From an uncultured Saprospiraceae bacterium (lineage in GTDB: Bacteria; Bacteroidota; Bacteroidia; Chitinophagales; Saprospiraceae): 56,917 nucleotides of DNA. A model generated the notes under the pieces. That model ran no database searches, was not told where the DNA came from, and worked only from the letters and a program-made list of their open reading frames with translations. A program made the position numbers and the translations under genes. Location: NCBI GenBank assembly GCA_937924495.1, contig CALDSS010000082.1, positions 1 to 56,917 of the forward strand. The letters are read 5' to 3'. Of this stretch, positions 42,201-51,650 are shown one piece after another. Numbering within the stretch: position 1 is the first letter of the stretch; each line of letters starts with the position of its first letter.

Positions 42201-43487
42201 ATGTATATAGATGTAATTCTGGGCCTTCAATGGGGCGATGAAGGTAAAGGTAAAATTGTTGATTGTCTTGCCACTGAATATGATATTGTTGCAAGATTCC
42301 AAGGTGGTCCTAATGCTGGCCATACTTTAAAATTTGATGGGAAAAAGTTTGTTTTACATACTGTCCCATCTGGAATTTTTAGAGATAATTTGATGAACGT
42401 TATTGGCAACGGTGTTGTCATTGATCCAATCACCCTTGAAAAAGAACTTAAAAATCTCGACGCAGCAAATGTAGATTACCATGACCGGCTGTTGGTCGCA
42501 AAAAAAGCTCACCTCATTCTTCCTACCCATAGATATCTGGACGCTGCCTCTGAAGCTGCCAAAGGCAAAGACAAGATTGGGAGTACTCTGAAAGGAATTG
42601 GGCCAACTTACATGGATAAAACTGGTAGAAATGGTCTTAGGGTCGGTGATATTTTTCATGAAAGTTTTCATGACCGATATGATGCGTTGAAGCAAAAACA
42701 TCTTAAACTATTGGAAATTTATCCTCAGGTTGACTTCCATCTTGAAGAAGAAGAAGAGAAATGGTTTAAAAGTTTAGCCAAATTAAGAAGTCTAAAAACA
42801 GTTGAAGGAGAATGGTATATAAACGAAGCGTTGGCAGCTGGCAAAAAAATATTAGCTGAAGGAGCTCAAGGTTCGATGCTTGATATTGATTACGGTACTT
42901 ACCCTTTCGTAACGTCCTCCAATACAATTACTGCTGGTGTTTGTACTGGATTGGGAGTGGCACCTAATAAAATCAATGAAGTTATTGGAATTACAAAAGC
43001 TTACTGCACAAGAGTTGGAGGTGGCCCCTTCCCTACTGAATTGACGGGTGAAATCGGTGAAAGATTAAGAAAAGAAGGTGCTGAATTTGGCGCAACAACT
43101 GGACGCCCTCGTAGATGTGGTTGGATTGACTTGCCACAGTTGAAATATACTATAATGCTAAATGGTGTTTCTCAACTGGTGATTACTAAAATCGATATTT
43201 TAAATATTTTCTCTTCTTTTAAATCAGGTGTGAAATATTTGAGAGAGAATGGTGAACAAACGGATCAACTACCTTACGATGTAAGTGTTGAGGAATTAAG
43301 ACCAGTTTGGGAAGATATTGAAGGTTGGAAATGTTCTTTAGAAGGCATTGAATCCTTCGAAGCATTGCCAGAAAATGCTAAAAAATATGTCCAATACTTA
43401 GAGGAAAAATTAAACGTACCAGTCACCATGATTTCTACTGGGCCCCAAAGACAGGAATTGATTAATAGAAAATCTGTTCCTGCTTAA
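42201..43487 (+). CDS. purA: adenylosuccinate synthetase
   Basis: A 428-residue GTP-dependent enzyme that joins aspartate to IMP, the first committed step to AMP. Signatures are LGLQWGDEGKGKIVD (about residues 8-22, catalytic Asp and GTP loop), RFQGGPNAGHTLKFD (catalytic His, about 41), IGSTLKGIGPTYMDKTGRNG (about 130-149) and TTGRPRRCGWID (about 300-311). I chose ATG 42201 (MYIDVILG) over the frame's upstream opening, since a promoter and terminator lie inside that extension. The 3' end overlaps the convergent oxidoreductase by 4 bases. Confidence 0.97.
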   Translation: MYIDVILGLQWGDEGKGKIVDCLATEYDIVARFQGGPNAGHTLKFDGKKFVLHTVPSGIFRDNLMNVIGNGVVIDPITLEKELKNLDAANVDYHDRLLVAKKAHLILPTHRYLDAASEAAKGKDKIGSTLKGIGPTYMDKTGRNGLRVGDIFHESFHDRYDALKQKHLKLLEIYPQVDFHLEEEEEKWFKSLAKLRSLKTVEGEWYINEALAAGKKILAEGAQGSMLDIDYGTYPFVTSSNTITAGVCTGLGVAPNKINEVIGITKAYCTRVGGGPFPTELTGEIGERLRKEGAEFGATTGRPRRCGWIDLPQLKYTIMLNGVSQLVITKIDILNIFSSFKSGVKYLRENGEQTDQLPYDVSVEELRPVWEDIEGWKCSLEGIESFEALPENAKKYVQYLEEKLNVPVTMISTGPQRQELINRKSVPA

Positions 43488-44473
43488 ATTTGATCTTGTT
43501 GGTACTCAATTCCTGCAATTTTCAGTACCTCATCCAAAATTTCAGTCAGTTCAAGGCTAAATTGATGGGTCAATAATTTATTTTCCTTTTTGTGATTCAG
43601 CAAGTCTTGACCAACTGCCTCAATTTCATATTGATAGCCGTTGCCTTTATAATTATCATTGAGTGTCGTGATGCCAGAATAGTAATCGCCGTAACTAATG
43701 GTTTTAGGATGATGAAAACGACCGTGTAATTTCAATTTTCCCTTTTTGCCATAGATTGTGGCTTCTACTTCGGTGTGAGCATTTAGCGAACAAAATAAAT
43801 TAGCCATCACCCCATCCTCGTATTTAAAAATGATACTGGAGGTCTCATCAACTCCTAATTCATTCAATGTTGTTTCCACAATAATAGAATTTGGTTTTCC
43901 CAACAATAGATACGTAATAAAAATTGGATAAATACCTACATCCAAAATTGCCCCACCTCCAAGTTTTTTATCCAGAAGCCTATCATCTGGATTCCAATTT
44001 GCATGAAATCCAAAATCAGCATTAATCGATTTGATAGCACCGATTTCTCCTTTTTCAATCAATTCCATTGATTTTTCCATTAAGGGAAAAAAACGAGTCC
44101 AAATTGCTTGCATCAAATAGGTATCATTTTCTTTTGCGCAATTGATCATTGTTTTAACCTCTTTCGCATTCATTGCCAAAGGCTTTTCACACAAAACAGG
44201 AATTTTGCTTTTTAGAAATAATAAGGAATTTTCACAATGAAAAACATGCGGAGTCGCAATATAAACCACATCTAAATCTGGGCAAGAAACCAGTTCTTCA
44301 TAACTACCAAAAACATGAGTGGCCTGATATTGCTCGCCAAAAGCTTGAGCCTTACCAAGGGTTCTTGAAGCAACAGCGTGTAACCTTGCTCCTTTCACTA
44401 AACGAATGTCTTGGGCAAATTTATTGGCAATTTTGCCCAAACCAACAATACCCCAATTAATAGTCTTTTTCAA
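43484..44473 (-). CDS. Gfo/Idh/MocA family NAD(P)-dependent oxidoreductase
   Basis: A 329-residue Rossmann-fold enzyme. The N-terminal dinucleotide motif is WGIVGLGKIANKFAQDI (about residues 7-23). VYIATPHVFHCENSLLFLKS and VLCEKPLAMNAKEV (catalytic-domain EKP, about 95-98) follow in order. GGGAILDVGIYPIFITYLLLG (about 170-190) contains the conserved DVG-Y. This is the trans-1,2-dihydrobenzene-diol/glucose-fructose dehydrogenase-like branch; the sugar or cyclitol substrate cannot be told. It is transcribed alone on the minus strand. Confidence 0.93.
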   Translation of the reverse strand: MKKTINWGIVGLGKIANKFAQDIRLVKGARLHAVASRTLGKAQAFGEQYQATHVFGSYEELVSCPDLDVVYIATPHVFHCENSLLFLKSKIPVLCEKPLAMNAKEVKTMINCAKENDTYLMQAIWTRFFPLMEKSMELIEKGEIGAIKSINADFGFHANWNPDDRLLDKKLGGGAILDVGIYPIFITYLLLGKPNSIIVETTLNELGVDETSSIIFKYEDGVMANLFCSLNAHTEVEATIYGKKGKLKLHGRFHHPKTISYGDYYSGITTLNDNYKGNGYQYEIEAVGQDLLNHKKENKLLTHQFSLELTEILDEVLKIAGIEYQQDQI

Positions 44474-44651
44474 ATTACAATTAATTTCATGAAGTGATTT
44501 GAACTTTTAGAACAGAGGCGAAAATGATATAAAATTGGTTCTGATGAAGCCAAAAATTCAATGCATAGCTGCGCTGTGGGTTTAATTTTTGGTAAAATCA
44601 GGTTCAATTTTAGGTTATTTGTAGCTTACTTGAAAAGTTTAAATCACTTCC

Positions 44652-44678
44652 AAAAAAAAAGGGAACCTCTCAGTTCCC
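44652..44678 (-). terminator. terminator of the START-like gene
   Basis: On the minus strand GGGAAC (44678-44673) and GTTCCC (44666-44661) form a stem that is followed by nine Ts (44660-44652). Confidence 0.85.
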
Positions 44679-44702
44679 CATCATTATGTATTTCTTAAAT
44701 TT

Positions 44703-45083
44703 TTAACCGCCACCCATTTCCTTTTTCATGGCGGCAAATTGAGACTCCCACAGTTGTTGGGTCTCCTTCACTTCATCCGAATCACAATAATCAATTACCT
44801 CAACTAATGTTTCTCCAGTCAGTTGTGATTTTGAAAGGTTGAATTCTAAAAATTCTCCTTCCTCAGCATCTTCCCAAACAAATCTTAACTTTTCGTTCTC
44901 AACGGATTCAACTAAATCGGCATTCTCATCGGCGCCGCTCCACGTAAAAGTGTACGTTTTTCCGTTAATATCTACCCCTTCACAGAACCATCGAACTAGG
45001 CAAGAAGGCGTTGTCAAGAATTGGTAAATAATTGTTTGGGAGGATCTGAATAAAAATTCGAGTTTAACTTGTACTCTTTCCAT
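44703..45083 (-). CDS. START-like/SRPBCC (AHSA1-type) small protein
   Basis: A 126-residue soluble protein of the helix-grip fold seen in Bacteroidota 'START-like domain' proteins. It opens with VQVKLEFLFRSSQTIIYQFL and has TTPSCLVRWFCEGVDINGKTY (about residues 24-44), the usual 'sxxxLxxWF' AHSA1 phrase. WSGADENADLVE and VIDYCDSDEVKETQQLWESQF follow. A hydrophobic cavity for a small ligand is expected from the fold; the ligand and role are unknown. It is a monocistronic unit with its own terminator. Confidence 0.85.
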   Translation of the reverse strand: MERVQVKLEFLFRSSQTIIYQFLTTPSCLVRWFCEGVDINGKTYTFTWSGADENADLVESVENEKLRFVWEDAEEGEFLEFNLSKSQLTGETLVEVIDYCDSDEVKETQQLWESQFAAMKKEMGGG

Positions 45084-45213
45084 ATCAAATCGGTGTTTTT
45101 ATGAAATAGTAAATAACAGCTTAGAAAACGCTAAATCCTATTTCGACCTGCCGCAATAAAAACTAAATAATCGAGTTTTCCAAATCCAAACTGAAATAGT
45201 GGGTAATTGTTTG

Positions 45214-46545
45214 CTAAACGGTATCTTCTTCTAATTGAGATTGAAGCACTGAATTGGGCAAATTTTTGGAAGTTTTTAGCCCTAAAGCTTTTATTTTTTC
45301 GGCTCTTCCAATCAAATTTCCTTTTCCAAATTGAAGTTTATTCATAGCCAACCGATAAGATTTGTCCGCGCTTTCAAGAGAAGTTTCTACCTTTTTCATA
45401 TCCTCTACAAATCCTACAAATTTATCATACAACGCACCTGCCTGCCGAGCAATATCCATGGCATGTCTTGTCTGCTTTTCTTGTTTCCAAATGGAGGCTA
45501 CTGTTTTTAAAGTGGCCAATAAAGTAGTTGGACTTACAATTACAATTTTTTGATCCCAAGCATAATTGAAAATGTCCGGATCGGCTTTTACTGCAGCGGA
45601 GAAAGCACTTTCTATTGGCAAAAATAGAATCACAAAATCTGGACAATCCAATGATTTGGCGGAGGCGTAATTTTTAGCAGCCAAACCTTTTACATGGTGT
45701 CTTATTGATAGGATATGAGCCTTAAGTGCTTCATTCTGAACAGGTTGTGAATTGGAGTTTATGAACCTTTCATAAGAAGTCAAGGAAACTTTTGAGTCAA
45801 TAATTAAATGTTTTCCATCTGGTAAATTTATCACTACATCTGGTTGAATCCTTTGACCACTTCCATTGATCGAACTGTATTGAATCGAATATTCACGGTC
45901 ACGTACAAGTCCAGAACGCTCCAGTACTTTTTCCAAAATTAACTCCCCCCAATTACCTTGTTTTTTGTTATCGCCTTTCAAAGCTTCAGTCAAACTTTTG
46001 GCTTCAGAACTAATTTTTTGATTTAATTCCATCAAACTTTTTATCTCTCCTTGAAGGGATGCGCGCTGTTTTGCCTCATTCAAATATACGTCTTCCACCT
46101 TCTTTTCAAATCCATCTAATTTTAATCTCAAAGGATCTAAAACCTGCTTGAGTTGTAAACTATTCTGATGAGAAAGTTTCAAGCTTTTTTCTTCAAAAAG
46201 TTTATTTGCTAAAATCTCAAACTGAGATTGCAATTGATAATGAAATTCATGCAATTCAGTTTTTTGTGAATTTATTTTTTCCTGAAGATTCAAAACATTT
46301 TGCTCTGCTGCTCCAAAATCTGCCTTAATCTCCTGAATTTGAATTTCCTTTTTCTCCAAAACCTCATTTTGTCGTTTTACTTCTTCGACTTCGCTTTCCC
46401 ACAATTCCTTCAAAACGTACTTACTTTTCAACTCTCCAGGAGTGATTGATTTTGCAGAGAAATAAAACTTACAAATCAACCAAGTCACCAATGAGCCTAA
46501 AATTAATCCCATCAATAAAAATAGCATCAAATTCGTAATTTCCAC
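45214..46545 (-). CDS. rmuC: DNA recombination protein RmuC homologue
   Basis: A 443-residue protein. It has an N-terminal membrane helix (about residues 5-25), a long coiled coil (about 45-200), then the RmuC domain with GNWGELILEKVLERSGLVRD (about 197-216), QPDVVINLPDGKHLIIDSKV (about 235-254), DFVILFLPIESAFSAAV (about 302-318) and KIVIVSPTTLLATLKTV. The family is nuclease-like (PD-(D/E)XK fold; DxK present) and limits inversions at inverted repeats. It is transcribed alone. Confidence 0.95.
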   Translation of the reverse strand: MEITNLMLFLLMGLILGSLVTWLICKFYFSAKSITPGELKSKYVLKELWESEVEEVKRQNEVLEKKEIQIQEIKADFGAAEQNVLNLQEKINSQKTELHEFHYQLQSQFEILANKLFEEKSLKLSHQNSLQLKQVLDPLRLKLDGFEKKVEDVYLNEAKQRASLQGEIKSLMELNQKISSEAKSLTEALKGDNKKQGNWGELILEKVLERSGLVRDREYSIQYSSINGSGQRIQPDVVINLPDGKHLIIDSKVSLTSYERFINSNSQPVQNEALKAHILSIRHHVKGLAAKNYASAKSLDCPDFVILFLPIESAFSAAVKADPDIFNYAWDQKIVIVSPTTLLATLKTVASIWKQEKQTRHAMDIARQAGALYDKFVGFVEDMKKVETSLESADKSYRLAMNKLQFGKGNLIGRAEKIKALGLKTSKNLPNSVLQSQLEEDTV

Positions 46546-46899
46546 ACTTTTGATTTTTAATTTAAAATAATTTGATGCAATTATAAAACAAATAATTTAA
46601 AATTGCAGGTATATATCAAAAATTATTCAATTTGTTTTTTAACTTTTTTTAACGACTTGAATTAGGGTGAATGAAAGTTCAAGTGTTAGCTTTGTGCCAC
46701 CTCCAAAGGTTTTCAACGTTACAATACCCAATAAAGAGTTGGTTTTTTACTTTTATTATATCTTATCAAAAAAGAAATTCACTCCCATATTCGAAAAATT
46801 CGCTTGGAAAACTTCCTTACTTTTCAGTTTTCCTTCACTAATTTTCCGAAGTCGTAAATTTATTTTTTGCTAATCTGGTACCTGAATTAAAATCAACTT
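46546..46899. other. divergent intergenic region between rmuC and TonB receptor
   Basis: About 350 AT-rich bases with no gene. An exact TAnnTTTG match on the plus strand (46687-46694, TAGCTTTG, followed by TGCCACC) may be the receptor promoter, which would give a leader of about 200 bases. A second T-rich stretch near 46860 contains TATTTTTTG, one base too long for the consensus. Confidence 0.45.
46687..46694 (+). promoter_or_regulatory. candidate -7 box (TAGCTTTG) for the TonB-dependent receptor
   Basis: It matches TAnnTTTG exactly. No TTG lies at a good -33 distance and the leader would be long, so this is tentative. Confidence 0.35.
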
Positions 46900-49206
46900 A
46901 TGAATTGTTTTAAAGCACTCCCTTTTTTAGCCTTTTTTTTATTTTCAATTTCAATTTCGAGTCAAACTTTTTCCCTGACAGGAAAAATTACAGATGCTGA
47001 TTCTGGCGAACCACTCATTGGAGCAACTATCCAATTAAATGATGGCGGGACAACTACTGATTTTGATGGAAATTATTCCTTAGAAATCAGCGGTGGCCAA
47101 CATGAAATAGAAGCCACTTACGTTGGTTATGAATCAGAAACAAAAACGGCTTCTATAAAAGGAAATACGACACTTGATTTCCAACTAAAGGAGGAAGCTA
47201 CCCTACTCCAAACTGCTACTGTTACGAGTGGAAAATTTGAAAAACCGCTAAGTGAAGTCACCGTTTCCTTGGAAGTTGTAAAAGCCCAATTATTGGACAA
47301 TACCAACTCTACGGCAGTGGATCAGGTGCTTCAAAAAGTTCCAGGGGTACAAATCATTGATGGCCAAGCCAATATCAGAGGTGGTTCTGGTTTTTCGTAT
47401 GGAGCAGGGAGTCGAGTCTTGCTTTTGGTTGATGATATTCCTATTCTTCAAGCGGATGCTGGGACGCCAAATTGGGAAGACATTCCAGTTGAAAATATTG
47501 AGCAGATTGAGGTGATAAAAGGAGCTGCCTCTTCACTGTATGGTTCTTCTGCCATGAATGGTGTTATCAATGTTCGAACGGGCTATGCTAAATCAAAACC
47601 TGAAACTAAAGTGACAGCTTTTTACACCACTTATAATGACCCTGCAGACAAAGCCCAAATTTGGTATGACGAACAACCATACGAGTACGGTTTTAGTGCT
47701 TTACACAAACAAAAATTCAAAAGGCTTGATTTGGTGTTAGGTGGATATTATTTGGATCGTGAAGTTTTTAACCGAAATACTTTTGCAAAGTATGGTCGTG
47801 GAAATGCAAAACTCCGTTACCGATTTACGGATAGATTATCAGCGGGGGTCAATTTAAACTATAATAGACGAAATGCGTCAGACTTCTTTTACTGGAAAGG
47901 TTTGGACAGTTTATTTGTAGAGGCTCCGAACACCATTTCTTCTGGGATTCGTACAAGACTGAACGTTGACCCATATATTACCTATTTTGATAAAAATGGA
48001 AATAGCCATAAACTAAAAGGAAGGTATTTTTTCACGAATAATGAGAACAATAACAATCAGGGAAATGCTTCTCAATTGTTGTACTCAGAATATCAGTTTT
48101 TGAAAAAATGGAAGCATGATATCGTCACCACGGCCGGAGCGGTTTATACTGGAAATTCAGTAAATGCGGAATTATATGGAGACACCACCTACTCCACCAG
48201 AAACATGGCGGTTTATGCTCAAATAGAAAAGAAATTCTTTGACCGATTAAACGTTTCTGCGGGCTTTAGATTTGAAGATAATGTTTTGAATACCCCAGAA
48301 ATTTTTTGTCATAATGATATTTTTGGTCAACAAATTTGTGATACCATTCCTAATGGTAAAATTGCTGAATCTCGCCCAGTTTTCAGAGCTGGATTGAATT
48401 ATCAACCTGCTGAATTTACTTTCCTGAGAACCTCTTGGGGTCAAGGATATAGATTCCCAACAATTGCAGAAAGTTTCATTGTTACGAATTTTGGACCTGT
48501 TCCAATTGTTCCCAATCCGACTTTACAGTCTGAAACGGGATGGTCAACAGAGATTGGTTTAAAACAAGGCTTTAGAATTTCTGGTTTTGAAGGATACTTA
48601 GATGTCGCGGCCTTTTGGTCTGAATACCAAGACATGATTGAGTTCAATTTTATCAATCTCGGTTTTCAATCTTTAAATGTTGGTGGAACGAGAATTAGAG
48701 GATATGAAGCGACGATTGCAGGACAAGGTTCAATTGGGAATATATCAACTAATGTTTTGGCTGGGTACACCTACTTGGATCCAAAATTTCAAGAATTTGA
48801 CACTACTCCAATTGGAGCAGGTGAAACGCCAACGGAAGGTCAATTTAATTCAAGATTCTCCTCTTCTGATATGAATGTTTTGAAATACCGTTCAAAACAT
48901 TCGGGAAAAATTGATATTGAATCCAGCTATAATAATTTCTCTCTTGGAGTTGCAGGAATTTATAATAGTCAAATCGTAGCTATCGATGAAGTATTTCAAA
49001 GTGTAGTGGATGGTCTGGAAGAATTCAGAACTGACAACGCTGAAGGAAATCTCATTTTAAGCGCAAGAGCTTCTTACAAATTTTTAGGAGAGAAAGCTAA
49101 GTTTTCAATTATTGCGAATAACTTGACTAACAAAATGTATTCTTTTCGACCAGGTTTGATGGAGGCGCCAAGGTCAATTACCGGGAGGATTGATTGGAGT
49201 TTCTAA
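46900..49206 (+). CDS. TonB-dependent outer-membrane receptor
   Basis: A 768-residue receptor. It has a signal peptide (about 1-21, ...SISISS), a carboxypeptidase-like regulatory domain (about 26-100, GKITDADSGEPLIGATIQL), and a plug domain (about 115-230) with VPGVQIIDGQANIRGGSGFS and IEVIKGAASSLYGSSAMNGV. A 22-strand-type barrel follows, ending in a final strand with aromatic terminus (SITGRIDWSF). The layout is that of siderophore, metal or cofactor receptors (FepA/BtuB-like) rather than SusC, and no SusD gene follows. Substrate is unknown. A palindromic terminator lies directly after the stop. Confidence 0.93.
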   Translation: MNCFKALPFLAFFLFSISISSQTFSLTGKITDADSGEPLIGATIQLNDGGTTTDFDGNYSLEISGGQHEIEATYVGYESETKTASIKGNTTLDFQLKEEATLLQTATVTSGKFEKPLSEVTVSLEVVKAQLLDNTNSTAVDQVLQKVPGVQIIDGQANIRGGSGFSYGAGSRVLLLVDDIPILQADAGTPNWEDIPVENIEQIEVIKGAASSLYGSSAMNGVINVRTGYAKSKPETKVTAFYTTYNDPADKAQIWYDEQPYEYGFSALHKQKFKRLDLVLGGYYLDREVFNRNTFAKYGRGNAKLRYRFTDRLSAGVNLNYNRRNASDFFYWKGLDSLFVEAPNTISSGIRTRLNVDPYITYFDKNGNSHKLKGRYFFTNNENNNNQGNASQLLYSEYQFLKKWKHDIVTTAGAVYTGNSVNAELYGDTTYSTRNMAVYAQIEKKFFDRLNVSAGFRFEDNVLNTPEIFCHNDIFGQQICDTIPNGKIAESRPVFRAGLNYQPAEFTFLRTSWGQGYRFPTIAESFIVTNFGPVPIVPNPTLQSETGWSTEIGLKQGFRISGFEGYLDVAAFWSEYQDMIEFNFINLGFQSLNVGGTRIRGYEATIAGQGSIGNISTNVLAGYTYLDPKFQEFDTTPIGAGETPTEGQFNSRFSSSDMNVLKYRSKHSGKIDIESSYNNFSLGVAGIYNSQIVAIDEVFQSVVDGLEEFRTDNAEGNLILSARASYKFLGEKAKFSIIANNLTNKMYSFRPGLMEAPRSITGRIDWSF

Positions 49207-49211
49207 GTATG

Positions 49212-49251
49212 ATTTTGTTAGGGACAATTCAAGAATTGTCCCTAACAAAAT
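49212..49251. terminator. bidirectional palindromic terminator
   Basis: A perfect 19-bp inverted repeat (ATTTTGTTAGGGACAATTC, 49212-49230, and its complement at 49233-49251). It separates the receptor from the convergent lptE-like gene. It lacks a long T-run but its position fits. Confidence 0.75.
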
Positions 49252-49258
49252 TGTGTGC

Positions 49259-49753
49259 CTACCAATTTTTGGCGAAAGCCTCATTAAAAATATCTTGAAC
49301 GAGGTATTCAGAGATTTCTTCTATTAAAGGGTCTTTTACTGTATTAAAAGCTGAGTTTCCTGGAAAATTAGCGAAACGACTAAAGGTTTTTTTCCAAGCT
49401 TTATCATCATTGTTTACCTCTTCATATTCAATTCGGAGATTGATGGTCAATTGATTGATAGCAGAAGTGGCTCCAGCTTGAGGAGCTTCTGAGGTAATTC
49501 GAAAACCTGTAATCGTTCCAGTAAAAATGATATCGGGGTCTTTATTGCTCCATTCCAAGCGAGAGGAATTTCTAATTCTATCCTTTAAGGCTTCCGTCAA
49601 ATCTATCGCTAAAGTTGGCTCTAACAAATCCGCAATATTTTCAAAACGCTCAACATTGAAGGTTTTGATATTGGGGTCAATACTAATGCCACTGAGGGAG
49701 ATGGAGCAATTGCTCAGAGTGGTCATTATAAATATTGCCAGTAGTAATCTCAT
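49259..49753 (-). CDS. lptE: LptE-like LPS-assembly lipoprotein
   Basis: A 164-residue lipoprotein with lipobox TLSNC (acylated Cys at about residue 16). The mature part reads SISLSGISIDPNIKTFNVER and FENIADLLEPTLAIDLTEAL, followed by KDRIRNSSRLEW. It has the order of the Bacteroidota LptE family, in which a small alpha/beta lipoprotein plugs the LptD barrel. Residues IIFTGTITGFRITSEAP and a C-terminal helix ending NEAFAKNW agree. lptD is not in the window. It lies 82 bases downstream of purE on the same strand, with a hairpin (GTTGATTAG.../CTAATCAAC, 49781-49831) between. Confidence 0.78.
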   Translation of the reverse strand: MRLLLAIFIMTTLSNCSISLSGISIDPNIKTFNVERFENIADLLEPTLAIDLTEALKDRIRNSSRLEWSNKDPDIIFTGTITGFRITSEAPQAGATSAINQLTINLRIEYEEVNNDDKAWKKTFSRFANFPGNSAFNTVKDPLIEEISEYLVQDIFNEAFAKNW

Positions 49754-49835
49754 AATTTTTTAGTTGACTGAGTTAATCGAGTTGATTAGTTAATTATGTT
49801 CTATCTAAATGAACTCAATTATCTAATCAACCAAT

Positions 49836-50324
49836 TCATCCAAATTCCTTTTTTACCTTTTTCACTTTCACCATAACGGATTTTTCAAGGTTCTTTTTAT
49901 AATCAATGACACTTTTTTGTACGTTTTCGTTGCTGCTGCCAATGATTTGTGCCGCCAAAATTCCTGCATTTTTAGCTGCATTTAAAGCAACGGTTGCCAC
50001 TGGCACCCCATTTGGCATTTGCAAAATGGATAAAATAGAATCCCAACCATCAATCGAATTTGATGATTTTACGGGCACTCCGATAACTGGCAATGGAGAA
50101 ATGGAAGCCACCATTCCAGGCAAATGTGCTGCGCCTCCGGCCCCTGCAATAATCACTTTTATACCGCGAGTATGTGCTTTTTTAGCAAAGTCAAACATTC
50201 GCTTTGGAGTACGATGAGCGGAAATAACAGTCAACTCAAATTGAATGCCCAACTCGGTCAAAATATCCGCTGCCGCGCGCATTACTGGCAAATCCGAATC
50301 CGAACCCATGATTATTGATACCAT
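49836..50324 (-). CDS. purE: N5-carboxyaminoimidazole ribonucleotide mutase (PurE class I)
   Basis: A 162-residue enzyme of purine synthesis that converts N5-CAIR to CAIR. The family opening VSIIMGSDSDLPVMRAAAD (about residues 2-20), VISAHRTPKRMFDFA (catalytic His, about 41) and IIAGAGGAAHLPGMVASISP (about 64-83) are intact. The presence of purK directly upstream (stop, one base, ATG) supports class I. A mildly basic tail (about 145-162) extends past the usual end. Confidence 0.97.
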   Translation of the reverse strand: MVSIIMGSDSDLPVMRAAADILTELGIQFELTVISAHRTPKRMFDFAKKAHTRGIKVIIAGAGGAAHLPGMVASISPLPVIGVPVKSSNSIDGWDSILSILQMPNGVPVATVALNAAKNAGILAAQIIGSSNENVQKSVIDYKKNLEKSVMVKVKKVKKEFG

Positions 50325-50325
50325 A

Positions 50326-51474
50326 TTATTTTGTCTTGATAATTAGATTGTCTTTTACAAATTTTCCTTTTCGTTTAGCTTCTTCAAGGTCTTTATCCAC
50401 AATGGTCGCATGTCCCATTTTTCGAAAGGGTTTGGTGACCGTTTTTCCATATAAATGAAGGTTGACGCCTTCGACATTTAGGCAACTTTCGAATCCATCA
50501 TAAAATGCTTCACCTGTAAATCCATCTGCTCCCAAAAGGTTTACCATGACACTTGGAATCTTCATTTTAGTACTGCCTAATGGCAAATTCATTACCGCTC
50601 GGATGTGTTGCTCAAATTGAGAAGTGAAACAACTATCGATGGTGTGATGGCCAGAATTATGCGGTCGCGGTGCGACTTCATTAATTAAAATTTCTCCTTT
50701 TTTGGTAAGAAAAAGTTCAACCGCCAAAAGTCCACAGAGGTCTAATTTTTCAATTACAGCTCTGGCCAATTTATCAGAAACTTCAGCCTGCTCCTCGGTA
50801 ATATCAGATGGGCAAATCAAAAATTCTACGAGGTTGGCAACTGGGTTAAATTCCATTTCTACAACTGGGTATGAAACGACTTCTCCCATTTCATTTCGGG
50901 CAACAATCACGGCTATCTCCTTTTCAATATCCACCAATTCTTCAATCAAACACGGCCCAGAAAGAAGCTTTCTTAAATCATCCTCTGATTTAATGACTGC
51001 CACTCCTTTTCCATCATATCCTTCACCTCGCGTTTTTTGAACAAAAGGAAAACTCAGATTACCGTTTGCAATTTCTTTTTTTACAATTTCCTCATTATCA
51101 AGTAGTTGAAAAGCAGAAGTTGGCAAATTATTATCCGCATAAAACTGCTTTTGCAGTCCTTTATCTTTTATTAAAATTAATTTTTCAGGTGCAGGATGAA
51201 TGGTTTTCCCTTCTTTTTCTAATTGTAAAAGTGCCTCAGTATTGACGTGTTCAATTTCAATACTGATGACATCACAAGTTCTCCCGAAGGCTAAAACATC
51301 ATCATAATTTTTAAAATTTCCTTCCACAAATTCGGCTGCATATCGAGCAGTCGGGAAGTCAGATTTTTTATCTAAAAACTTGATTGGGAAGTGCCAGTTT
51401 CCAGCAGCCAAAGCAATCATTTTGCCCAATTGCCCCCCACCAAGTATGCCTAATTTTTTACTCTTTTGAAACAT
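50326..51474 (-). CDS. purK: 5-(carboxyamino)imidazole ribonucleotide synthase
   Basis: A 382-residue ATP-grasp enzyme that carboxylates AIR with bicarbonate. The start LGILGGGQLGKMIALAAG (about residues 8-25) fixes ATG 51474; the frame's earlier opening has no family match. FVQKTRGEGYDGKGVAVI (ATP-grasp loop, about 138-155), LIEELVDIEKEIAVIVARN and INEVAPRPHNSGHHTIDSC (about 262-280) are conserved. It is the first gene of a purK-purE unit, and a REP-like element lies in its upstream region. Confidence 0.97.
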   Translation of the reverse strand: MFQKSKKLGILGGGQLGKMIALAAGNWHFPIKFLDKKSDFPTARYAAEFVEGNFKNYDDVLAFGRTCDVISIEIEHVNTEALLQLEKEGKTIHPAPEKLILIKDKGLQKQFYADNNLPTSAFQLLDNEEIVKKEIANGNLSFPFVQKTRGEGYDGKGVAVIKSEDDLRKLLSGPCLIEELVDIEKEIAVIVARNEMGEVVSYPVVEMEFNPVANLVEFLICPSDITEEQAEVSDKLARAVIEKLDLCGLLAVELFLTKKGEILINEVAPRPHNSGHHTIDSCFTSQFEQHIRAVMNLPLGSTKMKIPSVMVNLLGADGFTGEAFYDGFESCLNVEGVNLHLYGKTVTKPFRKMGHATIVDKDLEEAKRKGKFVKDNLIIKTK

Positions 51475-51518
51475 GGGAGCAAATGTAGCACCCGTAATTT
51501 GTCTGTGCAAATAAATGT

Positions 51519-51650
51519 AGCACAGGCATCCTTGCCTGTGTCATCCTATGAGTAACAGAAAAAAATTGATACTTTCTCAAAGAATTTTCAAAAAACTTAA
51601 AATACGTTATTTCAATTTGAACATCTTCACAGGCAAGGATGCCTGTGCTA
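51519..51650. repeat. pair of inverted REP-like palindromes (BIME-like)
   Basis: Copy 1: GTAGCACAGGCATCCTTGCC and TGTG at 51519-51542 on plus. Copy 2: the same core on minus at 51628-51650, so the two copies are inverted and 23 bases are identical. Each is a hairpin (CACAGGCA-TCCT-TGCCTGTG). Copy 1 has a 5' GTAG as in REP sequences mobilised by RAYT/TnpA-REP; copy 2 has TTAG. About 85 bases lie between. The stop codon TAG of the UbiA-like gene is inside copy 2. Confidence 0.88.

Noticed and set aside
49781-49831. GTTGATTAG/CTAATCAAC hairpin between purE and lptE as a purine riboswitch
   Set aside because: It lies downstream of purE, is AT-rich and lacks any riboswitch core; at most an intercistronic hairpin.
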